Positions 53,275-63,470 of a stretch of DNA of 64,000 nucleotides are shown in pieces. Origin of the DNA: Mytilisepta virgata. Lineage: Eukaryota; Mollusca; Bivalvia; Mytilida; Mytilidae. The translations under genes were made by a program, and so were the position numbers. The notes beneath the pieces were generated by a model that saw only the letters and a program-made list of their open reading frames with translations, was not told the DNA's origin and did not search any database. Position 1 is the first letter of the stretch. The number at the start of each line of letters is the position of its first letter. The stretch spans positions 372,001 to 436,000 of the forward strand of contig JAPWFG010000015.1 of NCBI GenBank assembly GCA_028015205.1, written 5' to 3'.

Positions 53275-54699
53275 CTAAAATAGTTAAACACTTCATATTA
53301 AACACTGTTGAAATATCCTAAACATTAATGTGAATATTACTTCACAGAAAGTTTATATCATGTTTTCCCCTCAGAGAACATAATATCAGCCATTTATCAC
53401 TGAATGCCACCTGAATTTGCCTGGAATAAACCTGAACAACAAAACTTTAACAGTATAACACAGAAAAAACATTAAGTTATACTGTGAACAGAGTCAATTG
53501 ATGAAAAATTATATCAAGACGGCAAAAGAAAAACAAGAACCCCCTCCCCCTAAAATAAATCAAAATAACAATCCAGAGATACTAATATTACATATATTAA
53601 ATTTATACTATGCTGTATACGACGCATTTCAAGAAGTTACCTCTCTTCAGCAGCACTAAAACCGAAACATTTGGAAGACCAAAAACCAAACTTATTTGAA
53701 ACAAGAAATACTCGTAACCACAAATATCTAAATAGGTAGCCAAATTTCAGCTAAGGAGATCTACAATGTGCAATACAAGGAATGAACCCTTAGTATCTCT
53801 ATTATTTTTTAATTTTGCTAAATACTGGTAATTTCTGTAACAAATCAATGAATAATTGAAAATAATTTTTATGCCCCAATATTTCAATTTCTTGGCCATT
53901 AACCTATTTAGATATCAGAACAATTTACATGTCTGTGCGTTTGTTATTATACCTCTTACAAAATTACAATACAGCAACAAAAAACAGAATCGTACACACT
54001 AACATATGACAACGTGTAAATTGTTAGGGGACATGACATATGAGCCATAATTGAACAGCTAACTAGAGTTTGAATATTATGATTTAAGATTTTCTACTCT
54101 GAATGAATGTTGTAGTGACATATTTCAAGAGAACATGTTTCTATAGTCTGGTAAACTTTATCCAATTCTAACAAATCTTTTAAACCCTCACCAAAGAATT
54201 ACATGTGAGAAAGCACAAAACAATTTTTAAAAAATTGACGAAGAAAATAGACTTATCACGAATTAAAAACGGTTTAAATTTTGGTCTTGTTACATGTAAG
54301 CAAATAAAATGACATACAGTAGATGGGCAGACTTCTGACTTGCACCAAGGTAAGTAATATCTAATATTAACCTAAATGTTTTTTATCATTTAATATACTG
54401 TAAAAGTTAGCCAATGTAGCATGCTGCGAAATATGTTCAAAACGGAACAAAATGAAACTCGGTATGTCGATTCTGATCGTCTGAGGTTATTACTTTAAAA
54501 ATATCCTTAAGGTTAAATAATAAGTTTGCATTATCTCAGAAATTACACAAAATAGATAATGAAAAAGCTTTTTCTATCAAAACGCACGATTCTTATAGAC
54601 AAAGAAAAATTGTATAGCTTGAAAAATTGGTTTTGAGACACACAAAATAAAGGAATTTGAAAAGATTATCTAATGAATTCTTTCATGCCAATTTTGATA
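53275..54699. other. Intron of the fucolectin-like gene; dispersed repeat near 53595-53700
   Basis: AT-rich. 53610-53690 is the inverse of 40105-40180. No exon seen. Confidence 0.5.
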
Positions 54700-54845
54700 A
54701 ACTAAATGTTACATCTCGTCGATTCATCATCTGGATTCAATGCCTTCAATGTAGAAAACCAAAACAATAATCCAAACAGCAGAAGAGCAAATTAAAAATC
54801 CGATAATAACCAAAATGAACAAAAAGCCAAACCCATCTAATCTTC
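54700..54845 (+). repeat. Dispersed repeat, left arm of an inverted pair
   Basis: catctcgtcgattcatcatc, gtagaaaaccaaaacaataa and aaccaaaatgaacaaaa are the inverse of 55374-55515 (ttttgttcattttggtt, ttattgttttggttttctac, atcgacgagatg). The pair brackets fucolectin exon A. Confidence 0.8.
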
Positions 54846-54906
54846 ACGAGGGAGATTCTATGTCATTAGTGGTATATTGAATACATTTTATTTCAGGTAC
54901 TTACAC

Positions 54907-55167
54907 TTTCAATTAGTTTTTTTACCAATATTTGCAAATAAAAATTTTGCTCACCACAGCAATTTCTCCTCCCATATATTACTATGTTAGTGATTTTATA
55001 CGTTTTACCCAAGTCAACAGTCCACCATTGATGGGTATTCGACTCCCATGTCTCTGTACACCAAAGTCCTCCATTATACCAATCTGGATAGATATGGTCG
55101 TCTACAGCCAAATCGGATCCTAGCCTTGTTGTAGATTGCTTTGTTGGTTTTCCTTGTGCAATATTTA
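54907..55167 (-). CDS. Fucolectin-like domain, first-half exon
   Basis: 261 nt after the acceptor TTTTTTTCTTACAG (phase 1 in). It encodes VNIAQGKPTKQST, GSDLAVDDHIYP, WYNGGLWCTETW, WWTVDLGKTYKI and NIVIYGRRNCCGEQ, the standard first half of an F5/8-type fucolectin domain ('N-x-A-x-G-K-P-x-x-Q-S-S', 'W-W-x-V-D-L-G', 'I-x-I-Y-x-R-x-D-C-C'). The 3' border is uncertain. The strongest donor (GTAAGT, exon end 54905) gives phase 0, which does not fit the phase-1 acceptor of the next exon. A GTGTAA donor two bases earlier (exon end 54907) does fit, and is the one used here. Upstream, a phase-1 signal-peptide exon is expected but was not found before the PLE at 55560. Confidence 0.8.
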
Positions 55168-55373
55168 CTGTAAGAAAAAAATCTTTGTTAGAACACATTG
55201 TGTATCAACATTGATATCAAAAGAATTATTGTAACCACTAGACGATTCCGGTGATGGGCCCCGAGAGTATCTCATGCCCAGTTACAAGTATTTCTTTATT
55301 AATCCAAAATTGATACTTTAATTCTAATGTTACAAAAATGTTTAATTTTGCAAAAAATAAGTAGAATCTCTTT

Positions 55374-55515
55374 CTTGAAGATTAGATGGTTTTGAGTTTT
55401 TGTTCATTTTGGTTATTGCATTTTTGAATCATTTGCTCTTCTGCTGCTTGGATTATTGTTTTGGTTTTCTACATTGAATACAAATGATGAGTCATAAATC
55501 GACGAGATGTAAACA
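55374..55515 (-). repeat. Dispersed repeat, right arm of the inverted pair
   Basis: Reverse complement of 54700-54845. Same family as 32450-32595 and 34556-34700. Confidence 0.8.
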
Positions 55516-55559
55516 TTTTGTGCATCCAAATTGGCATAGATGATTTCTTAGATAGTCTT

Positions 55560-57783
55560 TTCAAATTCCTTTATTTTATGTGCCTCAAAAACACGTTGTC
55601 AAGTTATACTAATTTTTCAAAATTATCATTTGTTCTTGTCGTGTACAGAAAATATGCAATTTATGTGGACTGGTTCGGGGAAACAAAAGGTAGACTTAAC
55701 AAACGCATGAATGGCCATCGCTCAAATGTAAACATCAGCGATTTTCCTGAAGTCTACCAGCACTTCAACCAACCTGACCATTCTATTCTTTCAATGAAAG
55801 TCCGGATTATTGAGAAAATTCTCCATCCAACCAATAATCCTAATTTAAGTACACACTTACGTAGACAAAAAGAGGAATACTGGATTCGCACTGTGGGGAC
55901 TGCAATACCACATGGATGCAATGACAAAATCGATAGTGTAGGTATTCTATCAAGCCCTAGATGTAGTGATGTGAATGTGATGAAGCTATTTTCTAATCAT
56001 CAACGACGTAAACGGAGTCATGGCAATAGACATTATACAAAACCTCAATGTCATGATGTTTCTATCAAAGGCCTTCTGCCTTTCATACAACATCCATTAG
56101 GTGTTCATCACATTCGCCTTAAATTATATTCTTTACCCGTCCGAAAGCTACACAATTTATATAAAGCCTGCTTAGACAGTAGAACTACTGATTCCAATTC
56201 ACCTGAATACAAACTTACCTCTGTTATGTTGGATATTGGACGTCTCCGGCTTTTCAAACCAGTTGGTACCCATTTAATTGAACAAGACAACAGTTCTTTT
56301 CTTCCACTCTTTTTTGCCAACAAAGGTTTAGATGCCGCTGATCTTGGCAATATCCTTCACCACAAATCGGTCAGATTAACAGATTCGCCTTATTTCAAAG
56401 ATCAGTCCGTTCCCATTATTTCTTATACGTATACTACATCCATTGCATCAAACATATTCAATCACAAACGTGCATTTCAGGACCTCATAATGGACGATCT
56501 CAAAGCTAAGCCACCTGATTGTTCATGCAACAGTTCTCCATTCAAATATAGGCCTGCTAGCCATGTCATCACAGGAGACTTAAATATCATAGACAATGAG
56601 TCTCTTCGTGATGTCCTTGCAAAAGGTCCTAAGTATCGCGAACCCTTATCCATATATTGGAAATATAATTTCAAACTACTGATGGATGCTGTGGAGGACT
56701 ATGCCAGAAAATGGACCAAACGTGAAGAAGAGCCACTAGATCCACTTTCAGAGTGGGTTAAAGCTGTGCGATCGTTGATACAAGTCCGGATTGATAAACT
56801 TAGAAGGTCTATGAGTAAAAAAGGAACATCAGTCTTCAGCCCCGACATTGTCCGCAATTCATGACAAATATGTTGTTGTTCCAGCAGACAAGACGCCTAA
56901 TAACATCGTTTTTGTATGCAAAAGCTACTATATTCAATGCTTGATTATAATGAACTAGGGATTGCTAGTTCACTTGGCAACCCTACCTATAAAGCTACTA
57001 CACTTTCAAAGGAAGAAATAACCAACAATCAAAGATCGGTCTTGTCGCCATTTGGTATTTCCATCAAAGATGATGATTGTGATCTTCCTACCTTGTACTG
57101 GATACCCAAGTTACATAAGTGTCCATACAAACAACACTCTATAGCTGGATCTGCCAAGTGTTCCACCAAACCATTGTCTCAACTTCTAACTTCTATTTTG
57201 ACAGCTGTCAAAACGGGCCTCCAAAGTTATTGTGAGACAAGCTATTCAAGAAGTAATATCAATCAAATGTGGATATTAAAGAACTCCAAAGACTTAAAGG
57301 ATATTTTACGATCTCGGTCCATTTCAATCTGTAACAGCATAAAAATATTTGATTTCTCTACCCTCTATACCACCATTCCTCATTCACAACTGAAGGAGAA
57401 GTTGAAAGATCTAATCCATCGATGCTTTCAAAATAAACATGCAACAACAGATACACATACCTTGTCATTGCTAGAGATAAATCATACTTTGATGAAAACC
57501 ACTAAATCTAACAAAAAATATACAGAGGACGAAATTTTCCTGATGATTGAATTTTTGATCGACAACATATTTGTTCAATTTGGTGGACGTGTTTTCTAAC
57601 AGACAATTGGCATTCCTCTGGGTACTAATTGTGCGCCACTACTGGCCGACTTGTTCCTTTACTCATATGAGGCAGACTTCCTTGACGGGCTTCTTATGGA
57701 AAAACAGAAGAAATTAGCTCGTACCTTTAATTTCAGCTTCCGCTACATAGATGATGTCTTATCACTCAACAATTCACGTTTGG
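55560..57783 (+). pseudogene. Penelope-like element with N-terminal GIY-YIG nuclease, 5' part
   Basis: The 55518-56864 frame begins with a GIY-YIG-type nuclease: YAIYVDWFGETKGRLNKRMN, GHRSNV, YQHFNQPDHSI, MKVRIIEKI and EEYWIRTVGT. A long linker follows, then DCSCNSSPFKY with HVITGDLNII (a CxC motif) and GPKYREPLSIYWK. After a +1 frameshift near 56820-56850 (A-run), KYVVVPADKTPNNIVFV and the RT core read LYWIPKLHKCPYK, IFDFSTLYTTIPH, IGIPLGTNCAPLLADLF and FSFRYIDDVLSL. A TAA at 57597-57599 breaks the core. The nuclease lies before the RT, unlike canonical Penelope, and the CxC motif lies between them, matching the permuted (Naiad/Chlamys-type) PLEs. It is interrupted by a LINE at 57784 and resumes at 62325. 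Confidence 0.88.
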
Positions 57784-57859
57784 AGCGGGTTGCGAAAAAT
57801 GGTTTAAAGAGATTTTCAAAGTAATAGCAACAGAAATACATAATAATCCGAATTCTTGC

Positions 57860-58954
57860 ATGTTTGATGCAGACATTACTGATCCTACGAACGAAACATC
57901 AGTAGACACTGATCCAAAACAGATGTTAATACCTAACCAAACCTTGACAGATAGTGTTACATCTCCAAAGTTCATTAGTGCACTAGAAATTCCTTGCGGT
58001 TTGGGAACTCCAGTATGTAATTCCACCCCCAGGTCACTGACATCAACAAAAAGCTGCTGCCACAACGAGCAGTTGATTAGGTCATTGTTGACAGAGGTGG
58101 AATCATTGAGAGAACTGTGTAATACATTATCAAATCAAATAACAGAGATTAAAACCAAGCCCATAACATCCACAAGTACACAGACAGAATCTCCCATCAA
58201 AATCACTCAACAAACTCAAGCTGTCATATCAAGTGATGACAAAGTTGATATTGCTACACAGACACCATCTGAAAGTGAGACAAGTGTTAAAAAAGATCAC
58301 CAAAATAAAAGTAAAAACAGTCCGAATCTACATACCGGTACATCATCAAGAAACCGAAAAACAATTATCATCGGAAGCTCGATTCTTAAAAGAATAAACA
58401 CTCGCGGGCTATCGAAAAATACAGCTGTACAAACCTGCCGAGGGGCGAACACCTCTGACATACGTTACTATATAGAAAACTATGACTTTCAAGAATTTGA
58501 CAATTTCATTATACAAGTGGGCGGAAACGATGCCAGCCAAGGTCGAGATTTAGAACTTGTAGAGTGCGAATTTGTAAACATCATACAAATGATCAAGGAG
58601 ACAAATCCTAGCGCAAACATTTTCCTTTCCGAATGTCCCCCTCGACGTGGCGTGAATGTCAATGATGTAAACGAAGTCATACACACAGTCTCAAATGACT
58701 ACGGAGTAAAGCTAATAGACACCTATCATCTATTTATAACAAAAAATGGAAACATTGATAGAACGCTAATTCGGGACGGTATTCACCCAACTGACCGTGG
58801 AACAGCGTTACTTTTGAAACATTACCACAGCTACGTGGATATATTGAAATCCAAATTAAACAATGCTCCGAGAGATGAAAGCAATCAGAAATGCTATACC
58901 TGCGGTGAGAATGGTCATGTGTCGCGTGTCTGCCGATTGGGATCTACACCATAA
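57860..58954 (+). CDS. LINE ORF1: SGNH esterase plus CCHC zinc knuckle
   Basis: 364 residues from the first Met; the frame continues upstream to the insertion junction, so the true N-terminus is missing. A Thr/Ser-rich segment (about 90-165) precedes an SGNH-hydrolase fold: IIIGSSILKRI (nucleophile Ser near 173), FIIQVGGNDAS (about 215-225) and RDGIHPTDRG (catalytic Asp/His near 306-309). CYTCGENGHVSRVC (about 344-357) is a CCHC knuckle. Esterase-bearing ORF1 proteins are known in the CR1/L2 group, where they act with the RNA in retrotransposition. The frame stops at TAA 58952-58954, but the next codons encode a second knuckle (CWCCGQIGHKSKHCW), so this stop probably cuts the natural protein, which would end at TAG 59012-59014. 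Confidence 0.87.
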   Translation: MFDADITDPTNETSVDTDPKQMLIPNQTLTDSVTSPKFISALEIPCGLGTPVCNSTPRSLTSTKSCCHNEQLIRSLLTEVESLRELCNTLSNQITEIKTKPITSTSTQTESPIKITQQTQAVISSDDKVDIATQTPSESETSVKKDHQNKSKNSPNLHTGTSSRNRKTIIIGSSILKRINTRGLSKNTAVQTCRGANTSDIRYYIENYDFQEFDNFIIQVGGNDASQGRDLELVECEFVNIIQMIKETNPSANIFLSECPPRRGVNVNDVNEVIHTVSNDYGVKLIDTYHLFITKNGNIDRTLIRDGIHPTDRGTALLLKHYHSYVDILKSKLNNAPRDESNQKCYTCGENGHVSRVCRLGSTP

Positions 58955-59056
58955 TGCTGGTGCTGTGGACAAATAGGACACAAATCAAAACATTGTTGGT
59001 ATCGTGATTACTAGGGAAACGGCAATGCATGTTCTGCCGAAAAATTTACCCTAAAA

Positions 59057-62000
59057 TTGAAAAACTCATTTGTATGTCTTACTGATTTATGTCCAAATTG
59101 TAATTTGTCAAACTGTTTATGCTCACTAGAAATATCTGAAATTCATGAAGCTCCAAAAATCCGAAATGAAAAAGTTAAAGTTAATGAGAAACAACATGCA
59201 AAATCAAAAAGAAACCCCAAGCAATCATCTAAGGAAAACGAAACATATTTTGGTCTTAAATCTGGCTTAAAATTAGGACATCTGAATATAAGAAACATCC
59301 TCAGTAAAATTGACGAAATAAAGCAATATCTTGATCAAGTCAATAATATCCACATTCTAGGTTTATGCGAAACATTTCTAACGCATGAAATAAGTGACGA
59401 AATGATCGACGTAGAAGGCCACAGTTTAGAAAGAAAAGATAGAAGTGAAACACGAGATAAATTAGGGGGAGGATTAATTGTCTATGTATCAAATTCTTTA
59501 AATTATAAAAGAAAAAAAGACCTTGAAATAAGTAATCTTGAAAGCATCTGGTGTCAAATAGATTTTCAATATTCAAAATCAATATTAATCTGTTATGTTT
59601 ATAGGCCCCCTGATATGCCCCAATCTTGGATAGACGAATTTGAAAAAGAAATTGATAATGCTCAAGACTCTAACTTAGAGGTTATAATTTTAGGTGATAT
59701 CAATATAGATTATAAAGAAGGATGCACAAATAACAAATGGTCTAATATGATAAATGACAAAAATTTAACACAAATAGTTGATACTCCAACTAGGGTTACC
59801 CCAAATTCGCGCACTTTAATTGACCATGTTTATGTTAATTACCCGGAACATATAATTGACGTTAATGTACCTACTATTGCACTAAGTGATCATTATCCGG
59901 TGTGCATAACGCGAAAAATAAATAAAAAAGATTGCCCGAATATAACCCATAAAACCATTAAATACAGATGTTTCAAGAAATTTGATGAAAAGCAATTCCT
60001 ATATGATCTACAGAATATAGATTTCTCGCAGATAGAACAAATAAACGAGATACAAGCAGCCACAAACATGTGGTATGCGTTATTCTTGTCAATTATTGAC
60101 AAACATGCACCATTAAGAATTAAACGTGTTAAATATGGAAAACAACCAGCATGGTTATCAGATGATATTAAAGATGCTCAAAAGAAAAGAGACTATTTTA
60201 AAGAGAAAGGTGATGAGACAAATTTTCGACTGTGGAGAAATAAATGTAAAATTTTAACTGAGAAATCAAAACATAATTATTTTACAAAAGATGTGGAGGA
60301 AGCAAAAAATCCGAAAGAAATTTGGAATGTCTTCAAAAATCTGAAGCCTTCAAAACAATCCACTTTACCTCCATCAATGAACTTTGACGATGAAATATGT
60401 TATGACTCTGAAAAAATTATTGATAAATTAAATAGCTTCTTTTCAACTATTGGAGGCATTGCAGCTAATAATGACTACTCAACTTTAAATATGGAAAAAC
60501 TCAATAATTTTGTTCAATCTAAAGTACCGGCGAATATCAGATTTCAGATACCTCTTATTAAAGTAGATGAAACTAAACTTATTATAAATTCATTGGATGC
60601 AACAAAAGCAACAGGTGCAGACAATCTAGGACCGTACTTTCTAAAATCATCTTCAGATATTATAGCATCCTCTATTACATATCTCATAAATCTTAGCATT
60701 ATTCAAGGTGAATTTCCATCAAATTTGAAAATTGCAAAAATCACTCCACTTTTCAAATGTGGAGATCAATCTATACCAGGAAATTACAGGCCAATTTCAG
60801 TCTTACCAACATTATCAAAGATATTTGAGAAACATGTGGTAAAACATCTTTATTTATACCTTTCGAAATACAAATTGCTACATGAAGCTCAATCAGGATT
60901 TAGAAGTAAACATTCTTGTCACACAGCCCTTACAAGCCTAGTAGATAAATGGTTGAAATGCATGGATGATGGAAATTTAGTGGGTGCCATATTTTTAGAT
61001 CTCAAAAAAGCTTTCGATACCGTTGATCATTATATTCTTGGCAAAAAACTTCAGTGTTATAAAATCTATGGAAATTCACTAAATTGGTTTAATTCATACC
61101 TGTCCTTACGATCTCAAAACATATGCATAGGAAATAGTGAATCTAGTCCTGGGTTAGTTAAATATGGCGTACCTCAAGGATCAATTTTAGGTCCTTTACT
61201 TTTTATACTTTTTATTAATGATTTACCATTAGAAAACATTAAATCAGAAATTGATATGTATGCTGATGATACTACTCTGCATAATAATAACAAAACAAAA
61301 CCTGAAATTGAAACACAGTTAAATGCAGATCTACTGACGGTTAACAACTGGTGTAGTGAGAACAACATGATAATCAATCCAAAAAAGACTACCAGTATGC
61401 TAATCGGTACAGCCCAAAGAAAACACTCAATCAACACAGATCTATGTATTCATTTAGGTAACCATACTATCTCCCAAGTAGATCAACAGAAATTATTAGG
61501 TGTCAATATTGATCAATATCTTGACTGGAAATTACAAATTGACCAAATATGTAAAAATATATGTTCTAGACTATTTTTATTCTCCAAAGTCAAAAAATAT
61601 TTAGACAAAAGATGTCGAATTCTGTTTTTCAATGCATACATTTTACCAAATTTTGATTACTGCTGTACCATCTGGGGAAATTGTAATGATGAAGGAATCC
61701 AGAGAATTACAAAACTACAAAAAAGGGCAGCAAGATTTATTCTGGATGCCCCGTTTCAAACTCCATCAAAAGAGATGTTCTCCCAACTAAATTGGCTGTC
61801 ATTTCAGGATCGAGTGTCATATCACAAACTAATCTTAATATATAAAATTCTGAATAATAAAACCCCAGATTACTTACAAAAATTGTGTATTCAAAGTTCA
61901 AATATAAATTCTAGAAATTTAAGATCTGTAACAAATAACAACCTGGTCGTTATCAGACCGAACACCAACATAATGAAAAAATCATTTGCATACTCCTCGT

Positions 62001-62101
62001 CGATATTATGGAATAACTTACCACTGAATATTAAAATCTCTACAAGTTTGAAAACATTTAAAACAAAATGTTTTAAATATATTTTTGAAACTGACCCTTA
62101 A
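59057..62101 (+). CDS. LINE ORF2: APE endonuclease and reverse transcriptase
   Basis: About 1014 residues, given from a TTG because no ATG precedes the endonuclease domain in frame; the frame is open from 59015. A Cys-rich lead (CPNCNLSNCLC) precedes the endonuclease (LKLGHLNIRNILSKIDEIK, LGLCETFLTHE, ILGDINIDY, LIDHVYVN, ALSDHYPV; about 72-290). The RT shows PGNYRPISVLPTLSKIFEK, FLDLKKAFDTVDH, GVPQGSILGPLLFILFINDL and catalytic YADD (near 736). The C-terminal DYCCTIWGNC, LQKRAARFI and a final segment are typical of CR1/L2/Jockey-type ORF2. It nicks target DNA and primes reverse transcription there. No internal stop. It shares its frame with ORF1, separated only by two stops, so expression through readthrough or reinitiation is possible. 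Confidence 0.9.
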   Translation: MKNSFVCLTDLCPNCNLSNCLCSLEISEIHEAPKIRNEKVKVNEKQHAKSKRNPKQSSKENETYFGLKSGLKLGHLNIRNILSKIDEIKQYLDQVNNIHILGLCETFLTHEISDEMIDVEGHSLERKDRSETRDKLGGGLIVYVSNSLNYKRKKDLEISNLESIWCQIDFQYSKSILICYVYRPPDMPQSWIDEFEKEIDNAQDSNLEVIILGDINIDYKEGCTNNKWSNMINDKNLTQIVDTPTRVTPNSRTLIDHVYVNYPEHIIDVNVPTIALSDHYPVCITRKINKKDCPNITHKTIKYRCFKKFDEKQFLYDLQNIDFSQIEQINEIQAATNMWYALFLSIIDKHAPLRIKRVKYGKQPAWLSDDIKDAQKKRDYFKEKGDETNFRLWRNKCKILTEKSKHNYFTKDVEEAKNPKEIWNVFKNLKPSKQSTLPPSMNFDDEICYDSEKIIDKLNSFFSTIGGIAANNDYSTLNMEKLNNFVQSKVPANIRFQIPLIKVDETKLIINSLDATKATGADNLGPYFLKSSSDIIASSITYLINLSIIQGEFPSNLKIAKITPLFKCGDQSIPGNYRPISVLPTLSKIFEKHVVKHLYLYLSKYKLLHEAQSGFRSKHSCHTALTSLVDKWLKCMDDGNLVGAIFLDLKKAFDTVDHYILGKKLQCYKIYGNSLNWFNSYLSLRSQNICIGNSESSPGLVKYGVPQGSILGPLLFILFINDLPLENIKSEIDMYADDTTLHNNNKTKPEIETQLNADLLTVNNWCSENNMIINPKKTTSMLIGTAQRKHSINTDLCIHLGNHTISQVDQQKLLGVNIDQYLDWKLQIDQICKNICSRLFLFSKVKKYLDKRCRILFFNAYILPNFDYCCTIWGNCNDEGIQRITKLQKRAARFILDAPFQTPSKEMFSQLNWLSFQDRVSYHKLILIYKILNNKTPDYLQKLCIQSSNINSRNLRSVTNNNLVVIRPNTNIMKKSFAYSSSILWNNLPLNIKISTSLKTFKTKCFKYIFETDP

Positions 62102-62302
62102 AGAATATATCATGAACATTGAATGTATATTCTTTTTGTCTTTTGTGTTGACATTTGTTACAAACTATATATATTAATATCTGCATGCATAGATATGTTC
62201 AAACTGTATGTAATTTTTGTTTTATATGTATGTATGTTTTGTTTGCTGAGGGCCTCAAGGAAGATTATTGTTAACTAATTGAGTTACCCTCTTGAAATAA
62301 AG

Positions 62303-62324
62303 GTTATTATTATTATTATTATTA
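62303..62324 (+). repeat. (TTA)n tail of the LINE
   Basis: About seven TTA units follow aataaagg, directly before the TTTGG duplication. Microsatellite 3' tails are usual for CR1/L2-type LINEs. Confidence 0.88.
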
Positions 62325-63005
62325 TTTGGGAATTTCTTACATCTCATCTATCCCAATGAGTTCGAAATTAAAGATACAAAGACACTGCCAAGTCTGCATC
62401 TTATCTTGACTTTCTCCTCGAAATTGACACCAGAGGAAGGTTGAATACAAAACTTTACGACAAACGGGATGCCTTTGACTTTCCAATCGTCAACTTCCCA
62501 TTTTTGAGCGGCAATATTCCAGAAGCGCCGGCGTATGGAGTATATATTTCACAACTCATACGTTTTCCAGAGCTTGTGACATATACATTGACTTCTTGGA
62601 CAGAGCCCGGGTTCTGACAGAAAAGTTGCTCAGACGTTGCTCCTAAGCTGAAGTCATCCTTATTAAAGTTTTATGGGCGTCATCATGACTTTGTTGACAG
62701 GTATGAAAAAACCGTTTCCCAAATGAAAATGGACCTGTTCCATTGACATTATCCCTTCCGCATATCGGATTTGACATGGACAAGATGGCGGGTGTCCTGC
62801 AGGAAGCAGAGACTGCTTACTCTTCCGGAGCACCTGAGTTTACCCCCGGTTTTTTGTGGGGTCCATGTTGTTCATATGTTTTTAGTTTTTAATTGTAGTG
62901 CAAGTATTGTTTTTGGTCTTGTCTTCGTTGTTCTCCGGAGTTTGTCAGTTGTTACGACTTTTCTCTCCTTCGAATATCCCTTTGGTATTTCGTGACTTTA
63001 CTTAG
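62325..63005 (+). pseudogene. Penelope-like element, 3' part and tail
   Basis: Continues the copy split at 57783. With frame changes it reads FLHLIYPNEFEIKDT, SASYLDFLLEIDTRGRL, KRDAFDFPIVNFPFLSG and APAYGVYISQLIRF, then FYGRHHDFVDRYE and a stop near 62745. The non-coding tail 62760-63005 (type 1) follows. This link shows that the free-standing type 1 tails at 13668, 32922 and 50640 are truncated PLE copies. Confidence 0.87.
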
Positions 63006-63159
63006 TTATGTATGAGAAATGGGATAACATTATATCAAACAGACTGATTACATCTCGTCGTTTGTTTTTGTCATCAATGAAGTTTAATTGTGTCTGTGTA
63101 CTTTTAAATATACATATACGTAAAGTCTGAATGCACTATAATGTACGACAAATGCAACA

Positions 63160-63470
63160 TGTGGTTTATTTAAGGATTGATTTTAATTTTGTTTCCGTCT
63201 ATGAAGATATAAGCTCAATCACATGGTGCACGCTAACCCGACCAGCGTGTTATTTTAAAGAGTGCACCATATGCATTGAGGTTATTTCGAATAGACTGAA
63301 AACAAAATTATTGTCAATCCTTATAATTTAATTCCAACGGTTGTTTTGACGTCTTAAACTCCGGGATTCCCTTCAATGACGGAAAAGAAAATCTAGTCTA
63401 TGATATGATAGACGAAAAAGATTTGACCAATCATATGACGCGTTACATCAAATATTAAATTATATAGCAA
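63160..63470 (-). mobile_element. Hairpin MITE-like repeat, copy 2, inverted
   Basis: The reverse complement contains catatcatagactagatttt, caaaacaaccgttggaatta, gttttcagtctattcgaaat and aacctcaatg, all matching 1965-2150. Its own ends (aaggattgattttaattttg at 63166 and caaaattattgtcaatcctt at 63302) form inverted repeats with gtgcac-containing arms inside. Confidence 0.72.

Larger units (their letters stand above)
57784..62324 (+). mobile_element. CR1/L2-like LINE inserted in the PLE
   Basis: 4.54 kb, flanked by tttgg (57779-57783 and 62325-62329), ending in (TTA)n. ORF1 carries an SGNH esterase and zinc knuckle; ORF2 carries an APE-type endonuclease and RT. The ORF1 frame is open through the 5' junction (about 24 codons before the first Met), so the copy is 5'-truncated within ORF1. 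The bodies of both ORFs are otherwise open, suggesting recent insertion. Confidence 0.9.

Noticed and set aside
53029..54907. Joining the fucolectin exons to the lectin anchor exon at 28111-28496
   Set aside because: A separate signal-peptide exon (36468) and lectin exons lie between, with matching phases, and the B-box gene also intervenes. Two genes are more likely.
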